A stretch of 64,000 nucleotides of DNA, taken from assembly GCA_029783825.1 (NCBI GenBank), contig JAREIK010018581.1, positions 422,001 through 486,000 of the forward strand. Reading direction: 5' to 3'. The position numbers were made by a program, and so were the translations under genes. Shown one piece after another: positions 25,701 through 40,700 of the stretch. Below the pieces are notes generated by a model. It was not told where the DNA came from. It saw only the letters and a program-made list of their open reading frames with translations, and ran no database searches. The first letter of the stretch is position 1, and every line of letters begins with the position of its first letter. This DNA is from Sapria himalayana (taxonomy: Eukaryota > Streptophyta > Magnoliopsida > Malpighiales > Rafflesiaceae).

Positions 25701-28700
25701 TTGTTCTTTTGGTATCTACAATTGAATACTCATTGCCACTCTAAAAAAAAGATATATTTTGACTAATCTTTGAAATATTTCTTTGCTGATACTTTGGGTT
25801 TGATCAACCCCTCATATAGATTGAGTTGTTGAACTACCAAAATCAATGTTTTAATCACCTATAATTTTGGGATCAAAAAGTACTAAATATAATAATTAAT
25901 ATTTTATTATATACATATAATTTTGTTATTAAATATGTTTATAATGTTTGTATTTTAAAATGTAAAAAACCCAACAAATCAAAGGTTGAGTGATATATAC
26001 ACTTTTTCTGATTTAGGGACAAAATTTCTTTTTTATTTTCATCTTTTGGTGAATTATACCTCTCTTTGTCTTTTTCATTTATAATAATAACAAAGTGACA
26101 GAGAACTTCGTGCCCTCTTAGATCTTGATATGTTATCATGTTAAGGTAGTGAAGTGTGACTCATAGTGATTTGATTAATCAATTTATTTTTGATGATTGA
26201 GTCAGTAAAAATTATAATTCCTAGCATAGTTTGATAAAGATCACCTTGATGAAAAAAAAACAAGCATAAGTTTGTTGATTCCATCATCTCTTCTCCATAT
26301 CTGCACATTCCTTTTCATAATAGCTGGAAAAAAAGTAAATTAGATTTTAATTTTTGTTTCTAAAGAAACCTTTGAACTCCTCATGTACATCAATGTCACA
26401 TTAAATATTTGAAAATATATACATGACTGATATATCTAAAGTTATGACCCAAGGATTCTTCAAATTATACAATCTTATCATGTCTAAATCCAAGGAGATC
26501 TGGATGTCAATAGCTAGAACAATTTGTGATGAGTTATCTGAAATTGATTCTTTGCTTACTTGTGATTGTTGTACTATGAAAGGAGTGTATGGTTTACAAG
26601 AACAAAATAATGTCCTATAGTTTCTAATGGGATTAAATGGTTCATATGCCCGAATTCAAGCTAAAATTCTTATAGTAGAGTCATCTACTCCAATAAATAA
26701 AGTTGAATTAGCTAGTGCCTCTCTAGTAGTCCAGAAGAATGGTAACATTTTTAGAGAAACATTATTATTGTTCCAAATACCACAACAATAGAAAATTCTA
26801 CTTATTGTACCAATAGAAATCATGGATACTATACCCATTGAAATATGACAAGATGTATATTGGACAACTACTTCAAACTTTATGGATTTCAACCTAAGTG
26901 GATATTCAAGAAGAATGATATTGATTTGGCTTACAACAAATCATACATGTTTCATAATTCCAAATAAAACTTATATCAGCTTGGTTTACAACCCCAGTTT
27001 AGATTGAAATAATGATTTTAGTTAGATTCATGATGCTTGTCTTCCTCCTTTCCTTCTCTTTGCCATCAACTAATCTCCCTATTTAATGTTCAATTACATT
27101 TTGTCGGGACATAGACAACACAATAGCCTTCAATATTTAAAATCTCTGATTTGATTTTTATCTTTTCAAATAGTTTTTAGTTGACTAAAGTGGGCTCTAG
27201 CCATCATGTGTGTCATGATCATTCCTTGACACTTGTTTTGTACTTTCAATGATAATATCATTGAATCATGCATCTCACCACCAAATAGAAGCTTGGATTA
27301 TTGGACTACCTCCTACTCAACCACTACAAGGAAAAAAAATATGAGAATTTTAAACCGTGGAACTTATGCCTTGGATATGCATCCTTATCAAATAGAAGCT
27401 TGTCAGTAGCAATCTTGCTTTTCATCCTCACCAAATGTCATATCTAAATTAGATAAGGACTTACATTGTCAAATATATCATTTAGCTGAATAAAAAAGGT
27501 TATGATTTTATTCTAAAAATTATGTGTCATCCAAACTTTTTATTTTTTTATAGATGGGCACATAGGGTTTGTCAAGTTGGATGTTATGTTGAACATTGTA
27601 GGGTTCTCTTGGTTCTAATGCTGCATACTCAAGAACATATGATTGATTATTTTGATACGTATAATGTCTTTTCATGTTGATAATTGTCAAACATGTTCTT
27701 TAATTTTTTTGAGTTTCAATTGGTCTATTTTCTAATTAGATATGTGTAAATTTTTTGAGTTTAAATTTTTTAAGTTGAATGATTAAATTTATGAAACTAG
27801 TTATTTAAAGTTGCATGATGGTTATCCATGGAAGGAACTCTATATACTCAGATACCTTGTCTACTGATTACAAAGGAGCCTACATGGCCTAAAGAAATCT
27901 TTGGTTGGTAACTTATTCTTCAATTCAATAAAACCAATAGACCTTTAATAATTGTAAATATTATTTTTATAGATTACATTTTTATTGCTAGCATTTATTC
28001 ATAGGTAGATGTGTTAATTGGGCTAGACATGCAGGTCATGACATGAGCATATCATGATTCAATCATGCCTAGCATGACACAACCTAGTTTAGAGCTATGC
28101 TAGGATCCCAATGCATGGTTCCGGCAATGTCAGCCCAAAGTTACTGGCAAGAGATGACACGACTCAAAATGATGACTCATGTGGGTTGGTTTTGGCTCGA
28201 CCGGCCAAACAAGCTAGCCTAGTCATGCCTCACCTGGCTTGACATGACACAATATGATCCAACATGACACGGGTAAAAGGCATGCCAACGAGCCAAGCTG
28301 GGCTACAATTATTAGAGTCATGTCGGCATATAATGGTCTATGCTAAAAATCATGTCAGGATGGGGACAACAAGGTGGAACCCAAAATTTGGGGGCCCTAG
28401 ATTTCTTTTTTATTTTCGATATGGCTTGTTCACATAATAGAATAAGCGTATTACAATTGGATACTTTTTTCATCACATGAAGATATGCTTCTAAAAGACC
28501 ACACCTACCATCGAAAGACTCATTGGTCACATTTTATATGTTATTATAATGTCACATGATATTACCTATTCTATAAATTTACTAGCTGAATTCTTGTTGC
28601 CTTTGTGAACCTATTCTTTGAGATATTTATATTATTCTAAGTTATTTAAAATCTTCACTAAAAATGGTATATTTTCCTTTGAAATTCTCAAATTATTTTC

Positions 28701-31700
28701 AATGGATATATAGAAGATTCTTCAATTCAATAGAATGCTTTCACTGATGTTGATTGGACTTCTTATTTAGACATGCGATGTTCTATATCATGATTGTGTG
28801 TATTTCTAAGAGATTCCCTTATTTTATGAAATCTTAGAACAACAAATATCATATCTTGTTCATTAGTAGATGTCTAATATAGATCAATGTTCTAGGCTAC
28901 TTTAAATATGCTATCTATAATTAGATACCTTATCTTTCATGGATTGATATAACATGGATTAATAAATAGATATAACATGACATTGTAAAGTAGTCATGGT
29001 CGTTTTCCAGCATAATGACCCTCTATTAAAGACAAGAATATATATGTCCAAATTTGCAACTACTTTACAATGTCATACCTTGATGTTATAGGAGACATTA
29101 GACGCTAGTATTAGTCATTTTCATAATGATCTAGAGTCATGATCTTAAGTTTAAAAGATGAAGGCCAAAATTATATCTTTCTTTTGAAAGTCACAACTTC
29201 TTACTTGATATAATATAGAAGTGCCTGAGTATATAAGTAAAAGATAGAAAGATTCAAAGGAGATCTCTCATTCTTCTCCATCTTTCTCTATGATACAAAC
29301 ATACCCACAACAAATGTCAAACCCTAGCAACAACATAATGGAATCTCTAGATTTGGGGGTTGTGGCTCTCAATTCTCAAACCTTTCATCTCTAGAATATG
29401 TGATGTGATATTGATTATTTATGAATGAATGTGTTTGGTTTAATTTATATTACATATATTGATGGATAATAATTAAATAGAATTTGAATTAGGGTTTTGA
29501 CTATTGATAAGTTGGTGTGTGATTGTTATGGTAGAGGATAACCGGTAAATTATGAGACTCACTTTCATTTATGGTAGAGAGGTCGTCATGGTCATTTTGA
29601 CTGAGATGTGCAAGATAAAACTATATTTTAAAATTTAAAATTTGGGTATATTAATTCTTGCAAGAATGGTGCTTACAAAATTCAAAGTATGAATATTCTT
29701 ATATGTTAATCAATTATATATATCTTAAAAGAACTAATTATCGTTTGAGATGAATGTTATATGGTGTGTTCTCTTAAGGGGTTTACCTTTAATATGGGAA
29801 TGTGCAGTATCTCGTAAGGTGGTGATAACACTTGAGTGTTACTTGTATTCATATGGTTCTCATTAGAGATATTTGAAGGAAAAATATGTTAAGTATTTGA
29901 GTATGATACTTACAAAACTAAAAATATAAGTATTTACTAATGGAGAATTGAGAATAAGAGTGTGCATATGAAGTTTCTATCAAGGGTAGTTGATGAAATT
30001 GACTAAAATGTAAGAGATTGTGAATGACTCTCGAGCATGGATGAATTATTATTTTTGTAGTAACATACTAAAGGGATAACTATGAGGGCACTACTATTAG
30101 GATGAGCTTAAAGGTAACAACCACACCTTGTATGCCATTATGCAAAAGAGTTATTATACAACACCCTAATATTTATTCTGTGTCCAACATAATATATGTC
30201 ATACAACTTAAACATCCTCATATAAATTTAATGAATAAATCATACACATCAGATTGTCTAACAATCTGAATATTCATTTTACTGAAAATAAGTTATCTCA
30301 CTGTTGAATAACTAAATTATAGATATAATCACCATTGGATTAATAGCTCGACTAAAATCCACTTTATTACTTGTATGACTTGTACAATTGTTGATCTCCC
30401 TTTCTAAGAAATTCTCATTAACAATATTTTGGGATATCACATAACCAATAAAATCTAATGGCATAACAAAGTCGCAACAAGCACCCACCAAATTTTATCA
30501 TCTAAATGTCATGCTCCATCATTATACTCAAGTTCTTCAATTGAAAGAATTATTTTATTCATATACCTTTAGTTTGGTATCCTACCTTGATGTGATCTCA
30601 TAAACTTTGGAGTCTCATCAAGTGATTTTGGTGCTAGTGAATCATTCCTCTCGAAGTATTGCATATCATTGACTCTTTTAAATGGGACTCCATAGGTGTT
30701 GGTTCATTTTTGGCTTTTTTATAATATCAATCACATCTACATATTCAGAATCATGTTCAACTAATTAAGTTATCATGGTCTACAATATGTCTATCCTTGT
30801 ACATAACTTTTTCATTCAAAGTCATATTTCTAGTTTTGGATTTGTTTTCATTTTCATCATCTCATAAAATGTAAGCTAGCTCATCGCCTTCATAATTAAT
30901 AAAGGTTAATTTTTAAGATTTGAGATCAACATTATTCCTAACATGATTACTAATATGTACATAAAAAATGCAACTAAAAACTTTTAAATGTGGAAGTCAT
31001 TTATCTTTTCTACTTATGCATCTTTTGGTATTCCAAGAATCAATAAGATTACTAATCTTTTATTGACTTTATAGATTGTTGTATCGACTCTTTTTGCACT
31101 AAATTTTAATAGGTGGTTTTGATTTGATAAACATAATTCGAGGCCTTTCATTAAATGATCTATTCATTCATTATCCAACATCATTGTCCTTGGGAATACT
31201 CAGCATGATTTTAGTCATCTCATTAAATGACAATCTTATAATTTTCAATCTACCGTCATTTTCTGCAATTTATTTCCATTTATTTAAGATGTCATATAGT
31301 TTGAATTTATATTTTATAAAATAACCTCATACCTTTTGAGAACAATCATTGATGAAAGTGACATATTGGTACTTCTCACAACTTATGAGTTCATTTTTGG
31401 TCTTCATATATCTAAATGAATGAGCTCAAAAAAATTTTCCTTTGGATTTTTTTGTACCTATCTAGAAGCTATGTCTTTTCTACTTGCTGAAGAGATAATC
31501 TTGATGCATTCTAATATTTGAATGTTGAAAATTTGGAAGCATCCCCTCTGATTGCATCACCTCATGTCCCTTATCACTTTTGTGCAAATGTTTTTAATGC
31601 TAAAAAGTATGGTCTTCATTATTTGTAAGTATTGAGATAGATTTGTAGGCATTATTAGACATCCTAAAATTAGTGCCACAAAACTGCTTGCACTCTTTTT

Positions 31701-34700
31701 CTTGGAAATAAAGAAAAAACGTAAACAAGAAGAAACTTTCTTGAAACTAAAAACAAAGATTACAATTGAGACATATTGCCTTGGATTCTTTGGAAAGAAA
31801 AACATGCTCCAATTGTCATTTTTCCTGATGGTCTTGGCTTCTACGTCCATAGCATCTTTTCACTTTTTTTCTTTTGCATCTTTTTGATGGTTCACTTATT
31901 CGTAGAATAAACAAACAAGATAATGTGAGATTATTTTGTCATTTTGTTATCCTTGAAGACTTCTTGTACATTTTAGGAATCTTTCACTTTCACTCCCATT
32001 TAAAGATGTTGAAATTATTGTTGGGGAAATAGGTAGGGGCATTGGCTCTTGTTTGACTTCTCCATGTTTTATTTGTCTTACTTCAATTTTGGAGAAGAGA
32101 AGCTTAAATTTTCTATATGAGATGCAAAATCACATATTTTTTTTTTGTTAAACACCACATATCCTTTTATCATAACCCTTTTCTTATTAGGATTATATAG
32201 CATGTAACTTTTTTTATTTTAGTTACATCCAACAAAATTGAAACTCACTTTTATCATAAAGTTTTGTTGTTTGCTTATCTTGTACATGGACATGGGATAT
32301 GGTTCCAGAGACTCTTAAGTGTGAGAAATTAGACTTTTTTTTCACTACATGATTCTTGTGTTGTTTTTCCCAAATATTTATAATTTGAGATCAATTGAAC
32401 AAGTAAATTGCACATATCATTGCTTCATCAAAAACTCTCTGGATAAATTCTTACTTTTGAATATATCCCAAATTATTTTAAAGATAGTCCAATTATTTCT
32501 TTATGCTAAAGTATTTTATTGGAAGGATCTTGGAACTGTCATTGAATGATGAGTTTCATTTACTTAATAGAACTTTTGATACTCCTTATATAAAAATTAA
32601 CTTACCCGATCAGATCTCATGACTTTAATATTTCTTTCATTTTCTCTCTACAATACAAATTTAAACATCTTGAAGACTTAAAAAATTTATGACTTTTGTT
32701 TCGGGTAGTAAACCCATGTTTTTCTTGAAAAATAATAAACAAAAAGAAATAGCTAATATTGTTGAGAGAACATGACTTTATTAGCCTTCATACATCATCA
32801 TGGATGAGCTAGAGCATCAACTTGACTCTTGAGTCTAACTCCTTTGGAAACTATTTTTTTTGTTTTGCTTTCTAACTAATTATACTTTACAAATTTGATC
32901 AAGTTGGTTGATGTGAGTAAATCCTTTCACCACCTTTTTCTTGGATAATAGTTTTAACATTCAAATGTCCATAGCAAAGTCATCACAACAATAATGTTTA
33001 TTTATAATAAGATTTCAGACATCTTACAACAACATTTTGTATCTTAATGACTAATATTTATTTTTTTGACATCAATAGTTTAGCAACGAGGTTATTTTTG
33101 TCATGTTTTATTTAAAGATTATGATCTTTTATATGAATAACATAAACATTCTACAGCAGTTGTCCTAAATCAAGATGTTAGTTTTCATGTTGAGAGTATA
33201 TTAAATATTTGAGATGGATTGATATTTCACATCTTTCACATGAATAAGAATCTTACTTATTCCTTTTACTACTACAATAGAATCATCTTTGAATGAGATA
33301 TTTTTGTTTAGCGATTCCTATAACTCAATTAATATATTTTTCTTCCACACATGTGATTGCTTGCACACTGTCAAGATATAAATTTTTTTTTATACCTTCA
33401 ATCCCTTTTCATATAAGAAAATATATTTATTTATCACTATTTTTTTTTCTCCTCTAAGTGGTTAGGCTTCTCTTTAATTTTACTATAGGGAGCTCTACAT
33501 TCTAAAGCATAATGACCAAACTTTTGATAATTATAACATCAAACCTAAATTTTTTTGTAACATTTTAAGCTCATATTACTTCTTCCTTGACCATGTATTG
33601 AGCTTTCTCATTAATAGTTATTTTTGGAATTATTATAATTCTAACTTCATCCATAAATGTAACTTATTCCATGTTCATGGCTTCTACCTCTACATCATCC
33701 ATTTTTTATCATGACTTTCATGCATATCTTTGAATTGCAGCTTGAAACATTACTAATTTATTTCTTTTTTTTTCTTATATTTCTCCTCATATGCTCGTAG
33801 TGATTTTTGAAGTTTCTCAATCATAATCTCCTTCAAATCTTAACTTTTTTGATCATCATTAACAATGCGCTCAAATTTCGGACACAACAAATAAAGTATC
33901 TTCTATATTATTTTGATATCTTGTAACTTTATCAAAACTAAAAAAAAATGATAACTAAATCGCCATAATTACTTAATATTATATTGTCATATTATATTTT
34001 TGATTATAAATTTTTAAAAAGTAATAATTAGAATAAAAGAACCAAAAATAAACAAAAATAAAAGAAACATGTCGTTGTCATGAACCCACATATTTGTTGG
34101 TTTAATATCTTTTACCGTAGTAGTAAATAAGACCACAAAGGACTACTTCTCCATCATCCCTAGAAAATGATGGAGAAGTCCCAAGTTTGACATTTCATAC
34201 TTCTCCATCATAACCCATTTAAGTGAATTAATCATGTTGAAGTTATCAGTGTTAAATACTAAATCATCCATATAAAGGGCCATAATTAGAATTCTAGTGA
34301 CATTTTTTGGTTTTCATAAACAATGTGGGCTAATTATGGCTTCTAGTGAAACCATGTTTCATTAGTTAAGTGTTTATTTGTGTATATGTTAGGTGTTTAA
34401 ATTTTTGAATATTCTTGAGTATTTTAGTTTTATTAGAAGATATGTAAGCACGAGAATGAAACATAATTGGATTGATTTTATGTGTATCTGGAATTTTGAT
34501 AAATTTGGATGAATAGTAATGAAATTGATAAATTTTTAGAGGCTTTTGAATACTTGGTAATTTATGGATCATCTTGTAGTTTCAGTGTCTATTCATAGCC
34601 AAAATTCTAATTTATCAATGATTATATTCATTATATGTAATGACTCTACCAGCTCTTTAGGATAATCTTTCAACTATGTAATATATTCTTTATGATTGTG

Positions 34701-37700
34701 ATATTATGATGAAGTCATAACCATACTTATATTGTAATAATTAAATAATTATAAAATTAATTTTACATCTTGTAGCCAAATACCCTACTAGTATTAAAAG
34801 TCGTAGTCACTTTCTATCTTGTGACTTTATATTTAACAAGATTTTTTAGTCACAAGTTAGTGACATGACTTTTTCACTACGTTGTGACTTTTGAGATATA
34901 AAATATTACAAATCCAAAACTTCTTAAGTCAAAATCATGTCAACTTTCTCACACTATGACTTTTAGATACAAAATATTAATTACAAAAAGTATTTACTCA
35001 AGTATGGTCATTCCTCAAGGCCATGATTCTTGTCTTCAAGAGAAGACAAAATTATTACTTTTATGTTTGTGTTAATTTTCAATGTTAGAGCCTTTTACAG
35101 TGCCACAACCATATGATATATGAGAAAGATCAAGGCCAATACTATTACAATTTCCAATGTTGCGGGCATATTATGCACAAGAGAGAACATTCCCACTACT
35201 ATGGTCATTCCTAGCACCACGTCTATTTTATGCACATGAGAAGTCATTCTTAATTTCATGGTCATTTCTAGTATTATGGTCGTATGATGAATGATAGAGT
35301 CCAATTTCAATGTCATAGTCAATCCCAATGCCATGACTTTGTATTACAGATACAATAAGCCAGAGTCATTAACACCTCCCAATACATCAACTTAGATTAT
35401 AGAAAAATTAGCACGATTTCTAAAGATGTAATTTTTTTTCAAAATCACAATCTTAAGCTTAAGAGATGAATGACAAAGTCATGATATCTACTGAAAGTTA
35501 TGATTTTTTTTATTTAAAGAAATTAAATAATCTAAGTTTCATGATATTTATTTTCTTGTATCTCAATAATCTCTCCCCAATATCAGGCTAAATTGAGGTT
35601 TGAGATTTTTTTAATTTATTTTATATGATGTATAAATGGCTTTGACTTTAACAAATATGTGATTTATTTTTTGGAATAAAAATTAATGAATGTGATGATT
35701 AAATAAAACTTGAATTATGAATTTGACTATTAGTAGGTTTGTGTAAGTTATCATGATAAACAATGATAGATAAACCATGAGGCTCACTCATGCATATGGT
35801 TGGAAGGGATTAATAGCTTTTTTAATCATGATACTAGAGGAAAACATATATGTTAAAACTTGAAATTTGGGTATGTTAATCATTACAAGTATGATGTTCA
35901 TGAATGTGAAAACATGAATAATTTTACATGTCAATCAATTGTACATATCTAAGAATAAATAGTTCTTGAATAAGGGTTTTACTTTTAGTGTGAGAGTCAC
36001 ATCAACACCATGAAAGGTGGTGATAGGTAATCTATGTGACATGTTTAAGTGTATTGTAACTCACAAGGGTAGTGATAGCCCATTGTGTTACTTTCATTAT
36101 TCACTGGTGAAACTTGAGAAAAACATATATTGATTGTGCGAGTATGGAACTTATGAAGTTGAAAATATAAATGCTTATAAACCAAGTCAATTCTTAGTCT
36201 TAATAATACATAAGGCTAAAAAATAAGAATGTACATACAAAATAACTATCAAGCACAACTAATGAGTTATCTAATAAGTATGAGCTTGTGAATAACTTTG
36301 ATGATTTGTTGTCATAGTAGTAAAGTATCAATGGGACAACAAAGACAAGATTATCATTAGGATGCTCTATGGTGATAAACAACTTGTATGATATTAGGAA
36401 AAAAGGTTATTATACAACATACTAACTTGTATTCTATATTTAAACCCAACATAACTTGAATTATTTGAATATGCATTACATAAGTTATGTGACAAACCAT
36501 GGGATCAATGAGTCACACTAAATCCCTAATTATCTATTTTATCAGAATTGTGTTATCTTACTATTGGTTGACTGAATTACTAATATAATCTACGTGAGAT
36601 TGATATCTAGATAAAAGTCTTCTTTATTATTATTACAACTTGTATACTTGTAGATCTTTGTTTAAAAAAATATTCTTATCAATGAGCTTTTGAGATATCT
36701 CATAACTAACAAAATTAGGCAACATAATAATAACACAATTGTATACAAGACATGGGGTGCCTACTTCAACTCATACAAGATTTTATTATATATGTATAGA
36801 TAGTTTTCATGTCTACTTACTATAAAACTAAGAGGTTGTTGGACATAAATTTCATTTTTGAATTCCCCATTCATATATGCAAATTGATATCTAGTTGCTA
36901 TAGAGGTCATCCTCTTTGTGCAACTAGTACAATCACTATTCTAAAAGTCTCAAGTATGGTCACTAGAGCAAAGATTTTAAAAAGAATTGATTTGACTATT
37001 TTAGAGTAACATTTAGCAACCAATTGGTCTTTATAATTATATTTATTATAATCTTGAATATCCCCAAATATATTTTTTAATCTTGAATATCCATTTCACG
37101 CCCACAATATATATATTCTCTACTCTTACGGATAAAGTCTAGGTTGTGTTTTTCTCTATTACTTTTATTTCCACCTCATTTGTAGTTATTTATTCATGAT
37201 GTTGTAAAACCTCTTCAAAACTTTGAGACCCTATAGTAGTGAAATTGTACATCTTATATTTTACTTCTAATATTTTAATTTTTAATTAGTGTGGTAGGAG
37301 AAGTAAAAGATGGAAAGAGTTGTTTAAAGAAAAATAAGATATTCTTAGTAACCAAGTTTACTACCATTGCTACTTCTATAACATCAGAACTAGGGAAGTC
37401 ATCCCTTCTTCAGTTTCGATTTGATTTGAATGTATAGGAATTGATGTAGGCACTTGAGAATTAATTTTTTAGCTTGAGTCTTCAACAAATAGCATATTTA
37501 TGCTCACTTGAAATGTATTGTTTTCAAGAATATATAGTATGTGTGCTTTGGATTAAAGATTATATCCCACAAGGATGTATTTCTTGATGACCACATCCAG
37601 TTTCTTTATTTTGTGCTTGGGTATTTGAGAGTAACATAAACCCTCAAATACTTTCAAGTGATGAACAAATGACTTCTCTCCACTCTAGACTTCAATTGGA

Positions 37701-40700
37701 GTGAGAGTCTTTAAGGCTAAGATTGGACTTCTGTTTAACAAATAAACAGAATTATTAACTAATTTGGCTCAAACGTATTTTGGATGACTCTTCGTCAAAC
37801 ATTATAGATTTGGCTATCTCTATAATCACACAATTCTTCACATTTACTACATCATTTTTTTGAAAAGTGTATTGAGTTGTGAATTATCTTTGAATGTATT
37901 TTTTTTTTCATATTAGGAGGTGAACTTCTTTGATAGTATCTCTTTCCCTTTATCACTTCTAAGTATTTTTATCATCTTCCCCAATTTTCTTTCAACTAGT
38001 TCTGAAACTTTTTAAATATTGAGAATTTATCAAATTTGTACTTAATAAATTAAACTCGCACCATTATTGAACAATCATCTACAAATAACATGAAATAATT
38101 ATTATTTTTCTTGGATGATACAAACAATGATCCAGAATATATGAGTGAACCAAGTCAAGAATAAAAGTGGACCTCTAGGCAACCCCTTTTATGAAGGATA
38201 GCATGTATTGTCTACCCTTAGCACATCCTCCAAAAAACTATATTGGATGTTTCAATATTTGGGGGCAGTCCATTTGCTATATTTCATTGATAAAGAAGCC
38301 TCAGGGCCCTATAATTCAAGTGACCATACCTTATGTACAACAAGTTAGACTGCTCTACTTCTTGCATCTTTAATGCAGAATCAACTCATGAGTTGAGATT
38401 GAGAAAAAAGCTTCTATTTTTGGACATCTCCACTTTCTAGAACACACTTCTTTATTCCTTATCATATATGGTATTATTATTCTCTTCAAATACTAATTTA
38501 TAACCCTTCTAGATTAATTGAACTACACTAAATAGGTTTGATCTAGTTATGGAACTAATAGTACCTTTTCAATATTCTTTTCACCGGTAGAATATTGTAC
38601 TTTGATTTTGCCTATCATATCAAAAGATACAATATCAGTATTTCCTATCTTCACCTATGAACTTGGAGAAGTTTACAAGTTTAGAAAAAGAGATTTTCCT
38701 CCAGTCAAATGATTGGTGCATCTTTTATCCACAAACCACATATTGGAGTTCTATTTATTTGAACAAAGAACAAAATCGAGCAGACTTTCTTCACTAGGCT
38801 TTTTTTCTACACAATAGCTAGTTGAAGATCCTTTGATCTATAATTTCTTGATAGATGCCTAGTTTTTTTATTATTAAAATATTTAGTTTTAGATTTATAC
38901 CATCAAACCTTCTCAGCATGGTTATCCTTGTTACATATATTATAGATGTAAGAAGTGTACGTAACCATCCTTTGCTAATAAAGATTTGATCTAGTAGTTC
39001 TTCCTCTTTTAATATGTTTTTTATAATTAAATAGGTTTGATCTAGTAGTTCTTCCTCTTGTTGCATATATGGAATTTTTTCTAGATCTCTAGTTGTTATG
39101 TTTGAAATTTTTTCTGAGTCTGTACATCTTTAGAATTTATGTGAAGCTTCAAATAAAAAACATCTTCAACTAAGTTATAGGAATGTATTAGTAGCCTTTG
39201 CTCTAAGACTCTATTGACCTTAATAGCTCTTGTATACTGGGTTGAGATATATCCTCTGTCTTCTTTATTATGGCAATGATGAGATAATATTTATCAATAA
39301 GACTGATAAGTAATTTCTCGATCAATCTCTTCTCTACAACCTCTTCACCATGCATATATTTAATTGGTAGATTATCTCTATAAACGTTGAAGAAAAATTA
39401 CTTAAGTATTTTTGAATCCTTCATCTTTAAAATTTTGAAGTCACTTCTTAGAAATTAAAGCTTTATTTCTCAAACCTTTTATCTCCCTGGAACTCCTTTT
39501 GAAATAGATTCCAAGCCTCTTTAACTTTAGTAGAACCCATTATTATGGATAAGATATTGTTGTTTACTCCTTGGATAAATAACAACTTTTTATCTTAGAA
39601 AATAGAACTCATTAGCATTTATCTTAGTTCATTTACTTGGATTTTTTCTTTACTTTCCAAAGATAAGGTGTCTTGTAGTTCATTAAATGCATCTTTGGCC
39701 AACTCTCAAACATCTTGCAACATAAAAAGAGTTTTCATTTTCACATTCTAAAAATCATTATTTTCTCTCTCAAAAAGTAAAATTGAGGTAGAACTAAGAA
39801 CTTTACTAAAGAAATTTGAGGAATACATTGGCTTGGACTCTAGATCTGAAGTTTTTGATTTTATAATTTGGGGATCTAGGACTTAGTTTACTGACTAACT
39901 TTGATTTACTCAATACTTGGCCTTTTTTCTTTCAGATTTGTAGATATATATGGATTCCGATAACATACTCTTAATTTGAACTCAATCTAAAAGATTGAGT
40001 ATCACTTATAAGAGTAAAATCTTACAGACTATGAATATTTTATAGAAGTAGGATATGATAAAGACAATACAAAGACAAACACTCTTAAACTATTGGATCA
40101 ATGCTCTCATACTAGATGTCAGGGTTTTTTTATGTGAACTGAGCTTGATGAGAATTCTACTCTTTAGAAGAATATGAAAAAACTAGAAAGAGGAGATTGA
40201 GATAGATAGAGATATGTATGTACGTGAAAAGTGAAAATCAATATCTCCACAATTTCTAAATGTGATTTTGTCATATCACATTTTTGTATTGCAAAATTTT
40301 AAAAGTAATAATTAAAATAGAAGAAACAAAATAAATAAACAAAAATAAAAGAAACATGATGATGTCATATGCCTACATATGCACGTGTCCAATACATGCA
40401 TTTAAATAACCTTTAACATAAATAATAATAATAATAATAATAATAACCACAACAAAATCAAACTACTTTTATAACAATCTATGCACCTTATCCATCCGTA
40501 TATTTGTTGATAGTAAAAAAAATTGACCGTAAACATGTGAGTCATTCATTTTGGCTAATAGATTTCTTTTTTATTTTATGGGGGTTGGGACCAATTGACA
40601 TAACTAATATACTCATGTTATTTACTAGCATCCATGTAATTTATTATTAGGAGTTCAAATAGTTGAAGCAGAATTGAGTAGCGGAAAAGTAATAGTTACT

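Larger units (their letters stand above)
20799..40650 (+). other. Giant transposon-filled intron of the HIPP gene (19852 bp)
   Basis: The donor is gcgag|gtaaaa (20798/20799) and the acceptor ttattattag|gagttc (40650/40651). Joining the two sides restores a glycine codon and a continuous HMA fold, from 'KKKITKMRG' to 'VQIVEAELSSGKVIVTGTMD'. The intron is phase 1 and interrupts HMA domain 2 thirteen residues after its second metal-binding Cys, exactly where intron 2 interrupts domain 1. The content is mostly copia remains in both orientations. Confidence 0.88.
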
